Positions 19,826 to 29,170 of a stretch of DNA of 64,000 nucleotides are shown in pieces. The DNA comes from Streptococcus sp. LQJ-218 (lineage in GTDB: Bacteria > Bacillota > Bacilli > Lactobacillales > Streptococcaceae): NCBI RefSeq assembly GCF_003428885.1, contig NZ_QQRU01000006.1:1-64000 (forward strand), given 5' to 3'. The notes beneath the pieces are model-generated. The model did no database searches and had not been told where the DNA came from. It saw only the letters and a list, made by a program, of their open reading frames with translations. Every line of letters begins with the position of its first letter. Position 1 is the stretch's first letter. The translations under genes were made by a program, and so were the position numbers.

Positions 19826-20058
19826 TAGTCTAACCCAATCACTTCGTAGCCATTTGCTTCCAGCGTGCGGACAATCTTATCCATAGGAGTTCCTTCCAGT
19901 TTAGACCCCTGTTTGAGCGATACTTTTCGTCCGACTGTATTTCGCATCAAAGGATTTGCAAGAGGTTTAAAACCGAGTTCTACTAGGATATCTAAAACTT
20001 CTGGATGCTTGTCCACAACTTCCGCAACAGGAATAGATACATCAATGATATTGTCCAT
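19825..20058 (-). CDS. DUF1858 domain protein
   Basis: A 77-residue protein of the DUF1858 family (IDVSIPVAEVVDKHPEVLDILVELGF), the small helical domain also found at the N-terminus of ScdA/Ric iron-centre repair proteins. Pairing with a DUF438-hemerythrin-PAS protein suggests the two form a split version of one system. ATG at 20058 was preferred over the upstream ATG at 20073 because GGAGG lies 5 nt before it. Confidence 0.7.
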   Translation of the reverse strand: MDNIIDVSIPVAEVVDKHPEVLDILVELGFKPLANPLMRNTVGRKVSLKQGSKLEGTPMDKIVRTLEANGYEVIGLD

Positions 20059-20121
20059 CATAACCTCCATCATATTCTCTAACAGTTTTGTTCTTTTTAT
20101 TATACCACAAGGGCAAAGATT

Positions 20122-20153
20122 AAAAAACTAGCAGTAGAAGACTTGCTAGTTTT
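20122..20153 (-). terminator. Terminator downstream of the EcsC-like cluster
   Basis: A 10-bp stem AAAACTAGCA/TGCTAGTTTT with a 10-nt loop and T-run on the minus strand, ending the transcription unit that starts at 21352. Confidence 0.85.
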
Positions 20154-20239
20154 ATTTCGTATCATTTCATTATTTCATTATTTCTAATTATATAGACTTC
20201 TCCTAGTAAAACCTCAAAGTCTTATCCTTACCATGATCA

Positions 20240-20392
20240 TCAGAGAAGTTTGAAAAAACAATCTATGATCTTGAAAAGAATTCTATAGAAGAGTAATTGG
20301 AAGGCGAAAGAGATTAGGAACCAGAGTATTTTTATCAGACCAACAATTGGTGTTATAAAAAGAAGAGTAAAGAACCTCCAAAAAGATTTCAT
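20240..20392 (-). CDS. Small hydrophobic protein (50 residues)
   Basis: An ATG at 20392 overlaps the stop of the preceding small frame (ATGA) and opens a 50-codon frame ending TGA at 20240. The product is strongly hydrophobic, with one or two membrane helices (FITPIVGLIKILWFLISFAF), and ends in basic and aromatic residues. No family is recognised. The overlap, and position before a terminator, support a real gene in the EcsC-like unit. Confidence 0.5.
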   Translation of the reverse strand: MKSFWRFFTLLFITPIVGLIKILWFLISFAFQLLFYRILFKIIDCFFKLL

Positions 20393-20571
20393 TCTTTATC
20401 CTCCGGCTTCATCAACCAAGTAGCTGTATCCATAAGCTGATCTACGAGAACTAATTTTCCCAAACTAACGACTGTGTTTTCATCTTTTTTTATGATTTCT
20501 GCAACTTATAAAGCTTGCCTTGTTAGAAGATAATTACCGTAGGTTTTGGCCAGTACTGTTATGATCCCCAT
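20389..20571 (-). pseudogene. Small gene with an in-frame TAA (nonsense-interrupted)
   Basis: An ATG at 20571 has an AAGGAG site and follows the EcsC-like stop by one base. It reads 21 codons (MGIITVLAKTYG...), meets TAA at 20506-20508, then continues in the same frame for 38 sense codons (VAEIIKKDENTVV...MKPEDKE) to TGA at 20389. Both halves look coding, and the second half's stop overlaps the next gene's ATG. A single substitution creating TAA is the simplest explanation. Function unknown. Confidence 0.55.
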
Positions 20572-20572
20572 G

Positions 20573-21352
20573 TCAATCTCCTTCGATGATTTCCACTTCT
20601 TTTCGGATAGTTTCTATATCTTCTTGGTATTGATTTTCATCATAATTAACCAGTTTAGATAATTCCTTCTGCAATCTCTCACCCATGGGTTTCATAGTGG
20701 CAAAGGTTAAACCACCTGATAGGACTCCACCTAAGATTGGAATAACTTTTCCCATTCCTTTAGCTAAGCTACCTTTTGTCAGATTCACTCCAAAGATTTT
20801 CAACACTTTTTCCAAAATAGGATACCAAAGAGTCTTTGTCAAGGCTTTCTGGGGAACAGTCTTCATCACTTGCTTAGCAACTGTAACACCACCAGAACGA
20901 AGTAGAGCTCCCGCACCATTTACTCCCAACATCACTCCCAGATAGAGTAAGAGGGTATTTTTAGCTTCTCCGCTCAGCTCATTTCGCGAAGCCCAGAGAT
21001 CATCATAGCCGTAAATATAGCCTAGCTCCTGAGCTAGTTTCAGTGAAAATGCGTAAAACTGGGCTACATCTGTCGGAATGGTAACGGCCATGGCAAGACC
21101 ACCAGGTAATCCAGCCAAAACTGATGTCCCACTTGCCAGCAAAACATTATCTTTAATGCAGGCATTGGCCACTCGATCTAAGGTTTCCTGAGGTAATAAA
21201 GCTGTCGGCCCTTCTTCCAATAATCTAGGAATATCCTTTGAAACCACTTCCTTAGAGAATTTGTCCATTAAAAATTTTGACCGGTTCACTTTGACGACAG
21301 GAAGTTTTATTACCTGTTGCAACACTTGCATCGCCACATCTTCTTTAGCCAT
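20573..21352 (-). CDS. EcsC-like membrane-associated protein
   Basis: A 259-residue protein with a soluble N-terminus and several hydrophobic glycine-rich segments (GLPGGLAMAVTIPTDVAQFYAF near 83-104, LLLYLGVMLGVNGAGALL near 130-150, IPILGGVLSGGLTFATM near 200-220). The pattern of a Gly-rich helix followed by IPTD-x-AQFY and YGYDDLW resembles the EcsC family, whose function is unknown; this is a tentative match. It heads a unit with two small genes and ends at a strong terminator. It has no link in this window to ecsAB at 36-38 kb. Confidence 0.5.
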   Translation of the reverse strand: MAKEDVAMQVLQQVIKLPVVKVNRSKFLMDKFSKEVVSKDIPRLLEEGPTALLPQETLDRVANACIKDNVLLASGTSVLAGLPGGLAMAVTIPTDVAQFYAFSLKLAQELGYIYGYDDLWASRNELSGEAKNTLLLYLGVMLGVNGAGALLRSGGVTVAKQVMKTVPQKALTKTLWYPILEKVLKIFGVNLTKGSLAKGMGKVIPILGGVLSGGLTFATMKPMGERLQKELSKLVNYDENQYQEDIETIRKEVEIIEGD

Positions 21353-21438
21353 CTCTATCTCCCTGTTATTTTTTTATTATATAATATCATACCATATAGA
21401 GCGTTTTCGTATCCTATATTATCTTTCATTTCTCCACT

Positions 21439-21461
21439 AAAAAAGAGGGTTGCCCCTCTTT
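21439..21461 (-). terminator. Terminator of rbfA
   Basis: Stem GAGGG/CCCTC with a GCAA tetraloop (minus strand), flanked by A/T pairs and a six-T run, 5 bp after the rbfA stop. Confidence 0.85.
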
Positions 21462-21465
21462 CTGC

Positions 21466-21816
21466 TTAGTTTTTATCCAGATTGCGTAGCATCTCGTCAA
21501 TCTTGTTTCCATATTCGATGGATTCGTCTTTGACGAAAGTTAAGTCTGGAATTTTGTACAATTTCAAATTGTGACCAAGTTCACGTTTGATAGTACCAGT
21601 TGCTTTTTCAAGCCCGACTTGAGCTTTCTGATGATCTGAGGCAAGATTACTCAAAATAGTGTAGTAAACCTTAGCCATAGATAAGTCACCTAGCATCTGA
21701 ACATCAGTGATGGTCACACCTTGGACACGTGGATCACGGACTTTCTTTTGCAAAATCTCATTGACTTCGCGCTTGATCTCCATACCCACACGGTCTGTAC
21801 GAAAATGATTTGCCAT
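21466..21816 (-). CDS. rbfA: Ribosome-binding factor A
   Basis: RbfA matures the 16S rRNA 5' end during 30S assembly and supports cold growth. The 116-residue KH-like protein has the expected start ([22 protein letters not shown]) and the [13 protein letters not shown] segment. It is separated from infB by 166 bp that hold nothing recognisable and may form the end of the nus-infB transcription unit. Confidence 0.95.
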   Translation of the reverse strand: MANHFRTDRVGMEIKREVNEILQKKVRDPRVQGVTITDVQMLGDLSMAKVYYTILSNLASDHQKAQVGLEKATGTIKRELGHNLKLYKIPDLTFVKDESIEYGNKIDEMLRNLDKN

Positions 21817-21982
21817 GCTTCTTCCTTTCTCTCAATTGAACCAAAAGCTAGGCCAGCAGACCCAGCTTTGTCTAGTAGATAGAGGAACTAGAGCCATTTG
21901 AATCTAGGAAACAAGCCTTAGATAGAACTGAGGTTCATCAAGGCGCTGTTGACGACGAGTCAAATCGGCTATCGTTTCTCTA

Positions 21983-24784
21983 TTATCGTTTGATTTCTTC
22001 CATGACATAGGCTTCAATCACATCATCCATCTTAAGATCATTGTAGCCATCAATCATGAGACCACCTTCACGGCCATTTGTAACTTCTTTAACGTCATCT
22101 TTATAGTGTTTCAAGCTAGCTAGAGCACCATCGTAAATAACGACACCATCACGGATTACACGAACTTTAGAGTCGCGGGTAACTTTACCGCTAGTAACCA
22201 TAAATCCACCGATTGTTCCAACTTTAGAAACTTTGAAGGTTTCACGAATAACTGCTTCACCAATAACTTTTTCTTCAAATTCTGGATCAAGCATCCCTTT
22301 CATGGCTTCTTCCATCTCTTCGATCACCTTGTAGATAATACTGTGGAGACGGATTTCCACATCGTCAGCTTCTGCTTGTTGACGAGCTTGAGGTGTAGGA
22401 CGTACGTTGAAACCAACGATAAAGGCATTTGAAGCCTCGGCAAGAGTCACGTCAGATTCATTGATAGCACCTACTGCTGAGTGGACGATGGTAACTTTAA
22501 CACCTTCTACATCGATCTTTTGAAGTGAGGCAGAAAGAGCTTCAACAGAGCCTTGTACGTCGGCCTTGATAATGACGTTAACTGATTTGAGTTCACCAGC
22601 TTTAAGCGTATCAAAGAGGTTTTCAAGGCTGACACGTTGGGTAGCTTGACGTTGTTTCATGAGAGCACGTTTGGCACGCTCTTCACCTGCTGCACGCGCA
22701 GATTTTTCATCTTCGTATACAGCAAAGTGGTCACCCGCCATCGGTGCTTCGTTCAAACCTGTGATTGAAACTGGTGTTGATGGCCCTGCAACCTTAACAC
22801 GACGACCTAGGTCGTTGGTCATGGCACGGACACGTCCGAAGGTATTTCCGACAACGATTGGATCTTGAACGTTCAAAGTACCTTGTTGGACAAGGAGGGT
22901 TGCAACCGCACCTTTACCTTTGTCCAAGCGAGCTTCGATAACTGTACCGATAGCACGTACTGTTGGGTCTGCTTTGAGTTCTTGGATTTCAGCCACAAGA
23001 AGGACAGTCTCCAAGAGTTCATCGATATTTTGATTAAACTTAGCTGAGATTTCTACAAACTCAGAATCTCCACCCCAAGCTGTTGACATAACACCATGCT
23101 CAGCCAATTCACCGATCACACGTTCTGGGTTGGCACCTGGCTTATCAATCTTGTTAATGGCAACGATGATTGGAACGTTGGCCGCTTTTGAGTGGTTGAT
23201 GGCTTCGATAGTCTGAGGCATAACCCCATCATCTGCCGCTACGACCAAAATAGTAATATCGGTAACAGAAGCACCACGCGCACGCATAGATGTAAAGGCC
23301 GCGTGTCCTGGTGTATCAAGGAAGGTAATCTTCTTGCCTTTTTCCATGATTTGGTAGGCACCGATATGCTGAGTGATCCCACCTGCTTCACCTGTCGCAA
23401 CACGAGAATTACGAAGGGTATCTAGAAGGGTTGTTTTACCGTGGTCAACGTGTCCCATGATAGTAACAACTGGTGGACGCTCAACCAATTCATCTTCATT
23501 GAGATAACCATCTTCGACAAAGAAACGTTCAATGTCGGCATTATCCACTTCAACCTTTTGCTTGGCTTCGATACCGTAATCCACCATGAGGAGTTCGATT
23601 GTTTCTCCATCCAAGGATTGGTTTTGTGTGGCCATGACACCCATCATGAAAAGTTTCTTAACGATTTCAGCTGGTTCACGTTTGATACGCTTTGCGATTT
23701 CCGCAACGGTCATACCATCTGTATATTCAAATTCTGTTGGCAATTCATGGAATTTACGTTCTGTAACAGGTTTTGAAGTCTGATGACGGTTGTTCTTGTT
23801 ATTGCCTTTTTTGTTCTTCTTGTTGTTATTCCAGTTACTATTTCTTTGATTTCTCACTTGATTTTGACTACTTCGATTCTTTTGTTGTTTTCTAGGACCA
23901 TCCTCTTCGTGATCATATTCGCCACGATTTTTTTCTGGTCGAGCTTGTTTTTTACGACGTGTATCCACTACAGCTGCTTTTTTCTCAGGGACGACTTCAA
24001 CCACTGCTTGAACTTGCTCTGCTTGTTGTGCTTGTGAAGCTAACTTAGCCGCTTCTTCAAAGATTTCCTCTGGCTCCTTGCGTTTGTTAGCTTGAGCCAA
24101 GGCTTCTTTAGCTGCTTGAGTTTGCTTGAAGCGTTCCTCACTTGAACGTGCATATTCTGCATTTTGCTCTGCTTTTAGAGCTGCTGCACGGGCTTTAAAG
24201 TCAATACGTGGAGCCACTTGATTTGGACGCTTGTCCTCTTGTTGACGGCGAGCGTTTCCACGATTTTGCTGACCTTGCTGTTTCTTAGCTTGGTCACTAA
24301 AGCGACGATTGTCACGATTACCTTGACCTTGTTTTCCACCATTACGGCCGTCGTTTTTCTGACGGTTTCCGTTTTGTTGTTGGTTACGGTTATTGCCCTT
24401 ATTTTGTTTGCGTCGTTCTGCCTGCTCTTTGGCACGTGCTTCGCGCTCAGCCTTGAAATTACGACTTTGCGGTTTAGCTGCTACTTTTTCTATTTTAGGA
24501 GCGACTGGCTCTGCAGATTTTGCCCTTTCCTTGGCTAGAGCTGGTTTTGCTGGCTCAGATTTTTCAGCTTTCTTTTCTGCACTTGCTTTTGGTGCTACAG
24601 GTTTTGCTTCTGCTTTCGGAGCAGCTGCGGACTTAAAGCTGGCAGCAATTTTTGCAGCAGCAGCTTCTTCCACACTTGATGAGTGGCTTTTCACATCCAA
24701 GCCCAACTCTTTTGCACGCGCTACAACTTCTTTACTTTCTTTTCCAAGTTCTTTTGCGATTTCGTACAATCTTTTCTTAGACAA
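21983..24784 (-). CDS. infB: Translation initiation factor IF-2
   Basis: IF-2 delivers fMet-tRNA to the 30S P site and promotes subunit joining. The 933-residue protein has a long, low-complexity Lys/Ala/Gln/Asn-rich N-terminal region (about 50-330, for example the [11 protein letters not shown] stretch). The IF2_N domain follows, then the GTPase domain with G1 GHVDHGKT (near 445), G3 DTPGH and G4 NKID, and finally C-terminal domains II to IV. It is the fifth gene of the rimP-nusA-ylxR-ylxQ-infB operon. Confidence 0.98.
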   Translation of the reverse strand: MSKKRLYEIAKELGKESKEVVARAKELGLDVKSHSSSVEEAAAAKIAASFKSAAAPKAEAKPVAPKASAEKKAEKSEPAKPALAKERAKSAEPVAPKIEKVAAKPQSRNFKAEREARAKEQAERRKQNKGNNRNQQQNGNRQKNDGRNGGKQGQGNRDNRRFSDQAKKQQGQQNRGNARRQQEDKRPNQVAPRIDFKARAAALKAEQNAEYARSSEERFKQTQAAKEALAQANKRKEPEEIFEEAAKLASQAQQAEQVQAVVEVVPEKKAAVVDTRRKKQARPEKNRGEYDHEEDGPRKQQKNRSSQNQVRNQRNSNWNNNKKNKKGNNKNNRHQTSKPVTERKFHELPTEFEYTDGMTVAEIAKRIKREPAEIVKKLFMMGVMATQNQSLDGETIELLMVDYGIEAKQKVEVDNADIERFFVEDGYLNEDELVERPPVVTIMGHVDHGKTTLLDTLRNSRVATGEAGGITQHIGAYQIMEKGKKITFLDTPGHAAFTSMRARGASVTDITILVVAADDGVMPQTIEAINHSKAANVPIIVAINKIDKPGANPERVIGELAEHGVMSTAWGGDSEFVEISAKFNQNIDELLETVLLVAEIQELKADPTVRAIGTVIEARLDKGKGAVATLLVQQGTLNVQDPIVVGNTFGRVRAMTNDLGRRVKVAGPSTPVSITGLNEAPMAGDHFAVYEDEKSARAAGEERAKRALMKQRQATQRVSLENLFDTLKAGELKSVNVIIKADVQGSVEALSASLQKIDVEGVKVTIVHSAVGAINESDVTLAEASNAFIVGFNVRPTPQARQQAEADDVEIRLHSIIYKVIEEMEEAMKGMLDPEFEEKVIGEAVIRETFKVSKVGTIGGFMVTSGKVTRDSKVRVIRDGVVIYDGALASLKHYKDDVKEVTNGREGGLMIDGYNDLKMDDVIEAYVMEEIKR

Positions 24785-24800
24785 ATCATGTCCTCCTCTT

Positions 24801-25100
24801 CTATTCCATAAGAGACCTCATTTTCTTTGTAAATCCAGCATCTGTTACAGCCAAAACCTTTCTCGGTTTCCCGACTGCTATGCTTAATTCCAGTGTTGAA
24901 AACACGGTTACAATTTCTACTTGATAATGATGGCTTTTATCTTGAATCTTCTTGGTTAGGTTGGGTCCAGAATCATGGGCGAGAAAGACCAACTTGGCCT
25001 TGCCATCTTGAATCGCTTTAACGACCAATTCTTCACCCGATATGATCCGCCCTGCTCTCTGAGCAAGTCCCAAGAGATTACTTATCTTTTGCTTATTCAA
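24801..25100 (-). CDS. ylxQ: YlxQ, L7Ae-family ribosomal/RNA-binding protein
   Basis: A 99-residue L7Ae/L30e-fold protein ([19 protein letters not shown] at the start) predicted to bind kink-turn RNA; its exact role is not settled. It begins with a TTG codon at 25100 preceded by AGGA and overlaps ylxR by 8 bp. Position between ylxR and infB is the conserved Firmicutes order. Confidence 0.88.
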   Translation of the reverse strand: MNKQKISNLLGLAQRAGRIISGEELVVKAIQDGKAKLVFLAHDSGPNLTKKIQDKSHHYQVEIVTVFSTLELSIAVGKPRKVLAVTDAGFTKKMRSLME

Positions 25101-25386
25101 GTCCTAACTCTCTTCTTTTCACTTTGTGATCCACGTAAGCGATCAACTCGTCATAAAAGCTTTCTTCCACTTCCATGTTAAAGCTGCGGTTAAAGACCTT
25201 CTTCTTTTTCGCCTCTAAGGCTTCTTTATTGTCTAGCTTGATATAAGCGCCACGGCCATTGGCCTTGCCTGTCGGGTCGATAAAGACTTGTCCTTCCTTG
25301 TTCTTGACAATACGGAGCAAATCACGCTTATCAATCACTTCGTTAGACACAACAGACTTGCGCAAAGGGATTTTTCTCGTTTTCAT
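25093..25386 (-). CDS. ylxR: YlxR (RnpM) RNA-binding protein
   Basis: A 97-residue DUF448 protein with a conserved core (RKIPLRKSVVSNEVIDKRDLLRIV; DPTGKANGRGAYI). Recent work on Bacillus renamed it RnpM, an RNase P modulator; that role here is by homology. The family's CxxC-type metal site is absent in this copy (SVVSNEV at the usual CIACR position), so it may lack metal. It lies 21 bp after nusA. Confidence 0.85.
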   Translation of the reverse strand: MKTRKIPLRKSVVSNEVIDKRDLLRIVKNKEGQVFIDPTGKANGRGAYIKLDNKEALEAKKKKVFNRSFNMEVEESFYDELIAYVDHKVKRRELGLE

Positions 25387-25407
25387 CTTTCCCTCCTCTA
25401 GCAGTTT

Positions 25408-26544
25408 TTATTCTTCAACAGTATCGTTTTCTGCTTCCAAGTCTACCAAATCAGCTTCTTCCATGGCTTCAAACTCACTTGCAGACTTGATATCAATACG
25501 ATAGCCTGTCAAATGAGCTGCCAAACGAACGTTTTGTCCACGGCGACCAATGGCAAGAGAAAGCTTGTTATCAGGAACAACCACCAAGGCACGTTTGCTG
25601 TCGTTTTCATCAAAGATAACTTGGTCAACTTCAGCAGGAGCGATAGCGTTATAGATAAATTCAGCTGGATCGGCTACCCATTCGATAACGTCGATGTTTT
25701 CTTCGATTGGCACCATACGGTCGCTCTTAGCATCATAGCGAGCTGGATGGAATTTACTAGTAATCTTCTTGATGTTAGCACCACCACGTCCAACGATTGT
25801 CCCGATCGCATCCACGTTTGGATTGTGGCTACGAACAGCAACCTTAGTACGGTCACCAGCTTCACGGGCCACGCTCATGATTTCAACAGTTCCATCATAA
25901 ACTTCTGGAATTTCTTGCTCCATCAAACGTTTGATCATTTCTGGATGGCTACGGCTCACAAAGACGTTGACACCACGAGGATTATCTTCAACCTTGTAGA
26001 CATACACTTCGATACGGTCATGAGAAGCAAAAACTTCTCCAGGAATTTGGTCTTGTTTTGACAATTGGGCTTCGATACTGCCGAGGTTGACATAGATAAA
26101 GCGGTTGTCAAAGCGTTCTACAGTACCTGACATGATTTCTTGTTCATGCTCTTTGTAAGTATTGTAGGTAATGGCACGTGTTTGCTTGCGCATCTTTTCC
26201 ATGATGGTTTGTTTGGCAGATTGAGCTGCTACACGACCAAACTCACCTGGTGCTTCTTCAAATTTAATCTTGTCCCCAAGCTCGTAAGCTGAGTTAATGG
26301 CAAGAGCATCTTTCAAGCTGATTTCCAAACGGCTATCAAATACTTCATCAACAACTTCACGGACAGTGTAGACAGTAAAGTCACCTGTCTTTTCGTTGAA
26401 ATCGATAGCTACACTGTCAGACTGTCCATAGCGTCTGCGATAGGCTGAACGAAGTGATTCCACCACTGTATCAATGATGTCTTCTTTTTTGATTCCCTTG
26501 TCTTCTTCCAAAATGCGGAAGGCCTCTAGCATTTCTTTACTCAT
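25408..26544 (-). CDS. nusA: Transcription termination/antitermination factor NusA
   Basis: NusA binds RNA polymerase and modulates pausing, termination and antitermination. The 378-residue protein has the N-terminal polymerase-binding domain (about 1-130), an S1 domain (about 135-200) and two KH domains containing GRGGANIKKI and GRRGQNVRLAA. It lacks the E. coli-type C-terminal acidic repeats, as is normal in Firmicutes. Confidence 0.97.
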   Translation of the reverse strand: MSKEMLEAFRILEEDKGIKKEDIIDTVVESLRSAYRRRYGQSDSVAIDFNEKTGDFTVYTVREVVDEVFDSRLEISLKDALAINSAYELGDKIKFEEAPGEFGRVAAQSAKQTIMEKMRKQTRAITYNTYKEHEQEIMSGTVERFDNRFIYVNLGSIEAQLSKQDQIPGEVFASHDRIEVYVYKVEDNPRGVNVFVSRSHPEMIKRLMEQEIPEVYDGTVEIMSVAREAGDRTKVAVRSHNPNVDAIGTIVGRGGANIKKITSKFHPARYDAKSDRMVPIEENIDVIEWVADPAEFIYNAIAPAEVDQVIFDENDSKRALVVVPDNKLSLAIGRRGQNVRLAAHLTGYRIDIKSASEFEAMEEADLVDLEAENDTVEE

Positions 26545-26586
26545 CTTCTATTCACTTTTGAATCTTCAAAAGCTTCCTTTCTTTTA

Positions 26587-27066
26587 CTATAATTTTACTG
26601 CTAAACGTGCTTTTGATACCAAACTGTATGGGATTTGGACCGTTTTCTTACGTGTCTTGTCCATATATTCCATAGTCAACTCATCCTCTTCAAAGGATAG
26701 CAAGGTTCCTTCAAAGACCTTTTGCTTATCGATGGCTTGGTAAAGTCCAACATGGATGTATTTCCCAACTGCTCCAGCGACTGCTTCCTTAGTTTTCAAA
26801 GGACGCTCCAAGCCTGGGCTGGTGATTTCTAGAAAATATTGTTCTGGGAAGGGATCTGGCTTGATAGTATCTAGGACAGGACTGATGATCTCTGTCAAGT
26901 CCGCTGTGTCGTTCAAGGTAATTCCCTCTGGTTTATCTACAAAAATACTAAGAATCATGTCACTGCCAATCTTTCCGTACTCGATATCAACGAGTTCAAA
27001 GGGAGCTTCAATGACAGGTTCTACGACTTCTCTGACTAATTCTACGATAGTTGCGATTGCGTCCAC
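26587..27066 (-). CDS. rimP: Ribosome maturation factor RimP
   Basis: RimP assists early 30S assembly. The 159-residue protein has the alpha/beta N-terminal domain and a C-terminal SH3-like barrel ([19 protein letters not shown]). The conventional start is GTG at 27066 (V/M-D-A-I-A-T), but the AGGAGG Shine-Dalgarno directly overlaps that GTG with no spacer, while an ATC codon lies 8 nt downstream of it. The true start is therefore uncertain by three codons. First gene of the nusA-infB operon. Confidence 0.93.
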   Translation of the reverse strand: MDAIATIVELVREVVEPVIEAPFELVDIEYGKIGSDMILSIFVDKPEGITLNDTADLTEIISPVLDTIKPDPFPEQYFLEITSPGLERPLKTKEAVAGAVGKYIHVGLYQAIDKQKVFEGTLLSFEEDELTMEYMDKTRKKTVQIPYSLVSKARLAVKL

Positions 27067-27119
27067 CTCCTCACAAGCAAGAGGCGAAGATATTTCCCCG
27101 CCTCACTTTCTCATATTCT

Positions 27120-27155
27120 TGTTATAATTATAACACAAATCAAGCCAACCTGCAA
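27120..27155 (-). promoter_or_regulatory. Promoter of rimP-nusA-infB operon with palindromic -10
   Basis: Minus-strand -35 TTGCAG (27150-27155), 17-bp spacer and -10 TATAAT (27127-27132). The -10 is embedded in a perfect 16-bp palindrome TGTTATAATTATAACA (27120-27135). A GAGGCG/CGCCTC leader hairpin follows before the ribosome-binding site. Confidence 0.75.
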
Positions 27156-27194
27156 GGATTTGACCTTGAAGCTTTTTGTCTGGGCTTACAAGAC

Positions 27195-28364
27195 TTACTG
27201 CGACGCTCCTAATAAGCCCAAATCGTATTTCCAAGTTAAAATTCGTCTGACAGACTCATCAATACGCTCTTCTGTCAACTCTCCAGAGGAAATTTTCTTT
27301 AATAGATAAGGAATCTGGGTTTGATAGGAAGACCCTAGAATCAAATCATTTCCAGCTACAATCACTTGAAAAGCAGCTTCTTCCTGACTGACAAAATCGG
27401 CTAATCCCGCCATATCAAAATCATCTGTCAGAATGACACCTTTGAAATGCAGTTCCTTACGAAGAAGGTCCGTGATTTTCGGTGAGATAGATGATGGCAC
27501 TGTGTCAATTTTAGATAGGATATTGTGAGAGACTAAGACGCTATCTGCCCCTGCATCTATCCCAGCTTGAAAGGGAAGAAAATCAGCTTGTCTTAATTCA
27601 TCCAGAGAACGGTTGTCTTGGATAACAGCGGTATGACTATCTCCATTATCGCCATATCCTGGAAAATGTTTCAAGGTTGACCCAACCTTACTCTGTTTAA
27701 GTTCTTCTACGACCTGCTGAACATAGCTTGCAGTTGTTGGTGCATCTTGTCCAATCGTTCGATCATAAATGAAGGCTGATTGATTCCTTGCAAGATCCGC
27801 AACTGGGAAAAGTCCTGCATTGATCCCAACAGATTTTAACAGCTCTGCCTTTTGCTTGGTATCAGAAAGCACCGCCTCCATTCCCCCTTGCTGATAAAGT
27901 GCCATAGGAGATTGAAAAGGAGTTTCTAAAATCGAGCTGATACGAGTCACTGTCCCTCCTTCTTCATCTGAACCAATCAATAAAGGAATCTTGGCAGCAG
28001 CTTGGTAACTCTTTGTCAAAGCCTTTATATCCTCTATGCTTCGACCCTCAAAATCTCTGCCAAATAAGATATAACCAGACAAATGATAAGATTGAAGATC
28101 TTCTATCTGATGATTAGAAGGAACTCTAGCCCAAAATAATTGTCCTACTTTCTCTTCCAAGGTCATCGTGGCTAATCTGTCTTCGATAACCTTATTTTTC
28201 TCTCCTTCACTGGTTTCAATAGTTGTTTCAGTTTTTTCTACTTGAACCTCTTTTTCTGCCTGCACCTCTACTTGTCTCTGTTGTTGATAATCAGAAAAAA
28301 TCAAACCAAGTATGACAAGAAAAAAGAAAAGATAGAATACAAGAGGATTTATACTATTTCTCAT
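27195..28364 (-). CDS. GH3 beta-N-acetylhexosaminidase (NagZ-like), membrane-anchored
   Basis: A 389-residue glycoside hydrolase family 3 protein. An N-terminal transmembrane anchor (residues about 8-24) is followed by a linker rich in Gln, Glu and Val (25-60), then the TIM-barrel catalytic domain. The NagZ-type His/Asp dyad motif KHFPGYG-x4-DSH spans 232-244 with H244, and the nucleophile is D314 in LTDDFDM. It probably removes terminal GlcNAc from peptidoglycan fragments or host glycans outside the cell. ATG at 28364 was chosen; a -10 TATAAT (28374-28379) is only 9 nt upstream, so the leader is about 3 nt. No neighbour suggests its pathway. Confidence 0.85.
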   Translation of the reverse strand: MRNSINPLVFYLFFFLVILGLIFSDYQQQRQVEVQAEKEVQVEKTETTIETSEGEKNKVIEDRLATMTLEEKVGQLFWARVPSNHQIEDLQSYHLSGYILFGRDFEGRSIEDIKALTKSYQAAAKIPLLIGSDEEGGTVTRISSILETPFQSPMALYQQGGMEAVLSDTKQKAELLKSVGINAGLFPVADLARNQSAFIYDRTIGQDAPTTASYVQQVVEELKQSKVGSTLKHFPGYGDNGDSHTAVIQDNRSLDELRQADFLPFQAGIDAGADSVLVSHNILSKIDTVPSSISPKITDLLRKELHFKGVILTDDFDMAGLADFVSQEEAAFQVIVAGNDLILGSSYQTQIPYLLKKISSGELTEERIDESVRRILTWKYDLGLLGASQ

Positions 28365-28373
28365 AACCTTTTC

Positions 28374-28379
28374 ATTATA
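28374..28379 (-). promoter_or_regulatory. -10 element of the GH3 gene
   Basis: Perfect TATAAT on the minus strand 9 nt from the GH3 ATG; no good -35 at 17 bp. Confidence 0.45.
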
Positions 28380-28534
28380 CCACTTATCTGGCCGCAAATA
28401 CACTCTTAGCAAAAACCACCTGTTTTGAAAGCAAACTAAAAGGACCTAATCCTGTGCAATACAGAACTAAATCCTTAAAATATATGATTTGTTTTACTTT
28501 TTGAGTGCGAAACAGTTTTCGACATCTCTTTAGA

Positions 28535-29170
28535 TTAAAACTGAGCCTCAACTCGGTAAATAACTTGCCCCTTGTTGGAGAATTTTTGCTCGTATTCTGT
28601 CATGACATTGCCTTCAAAATCACTGGCATGTAAATCAAGCCAGACACCATTGAGCTTCATACCATACTGAGAAAAGCTCACTAGGCTGTACTCAAACAAG
28701 CCACGGTTATCTGTCTTGAAATGAATTTCTCCATTTTCAGGCAAGATACGCTTGAAGGTATCCAAGAAAGTCTTGTAGGTCAAACGACGCTTTTCATGGC
28801 GTTTTTTCGGCCATGGATCTGAAAAATTCAGATACAAGCGATCAATCTCACCGTCTTCAAAGTAGTCTGTCAAATCAGAACCATCCACCCACAGAAGCTT
28901 GATATTAGGCACTCCAACTTCAAGCACCTTGTCCAAAGCGTAGCTCAAAACAGACTTTTGAATATCAATCCCGATATAGTTGATGTCAGGATTTTGCTTG
29001 GCCATACCTGAAACAAAGGCACCCTTTCCACTTCCAACCTCCACATGAATGGGATTGTCGTTTCCGAACAAGCTCCGCCATTTCCCCTTGGCTTCCAAGG
29101 GATTGAGGACCACATACTGGGGATTTGCCTCTAGTAATGCTGTTGCCCCTTTACGATTTCTAACTCTCAT
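28535..29170 (-). CDS. trmB: tRNA (guanine-N7-)-methyltransferase
   Basis: TrmB makes m7G46 in tRNA with SAM. The 211-residue protein has the SAM-binding motif VEVGSGKG (43-50) and the family signature [16 protein letters not shown] (115-130, D118-P-W-P). Its start overlaps ccrZ by 4 bp (ATGA), an arrangement conserved with the kinase-like gene upstream. Confidence 0.96.
   Translation of the reverse strand: MRVRNRKGATALLEANPQYVVLNPLEAKGKWRSLFGNDNPIHVEVGSGKGAFVSGMAKQNPDINYIGIDIQKSVLSYALDKVLEVGVPNIKLLWVDGSDLTDYFEDGEIDRLYLNFSDPWPKKRHEKRRLTYKTFLDTFKRILPENGEIHFKTDNRGLFEYSLVSFSQYGMKLNGVWLDLHASDFEGNVMTEYEQKFSNKGQVIYRVEAQF

Noticed and set aside
24393..24887. 164-codon Ala/Ser-rich frame opposite infB
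   Set aside because: Created by the low-complexity Lys/Ala N-terminus of IF-2 read in reverse.
25513..26061. 182-codon frame opposite nusA
   Set aside because: Antisense shadow without ribosome-binding site.
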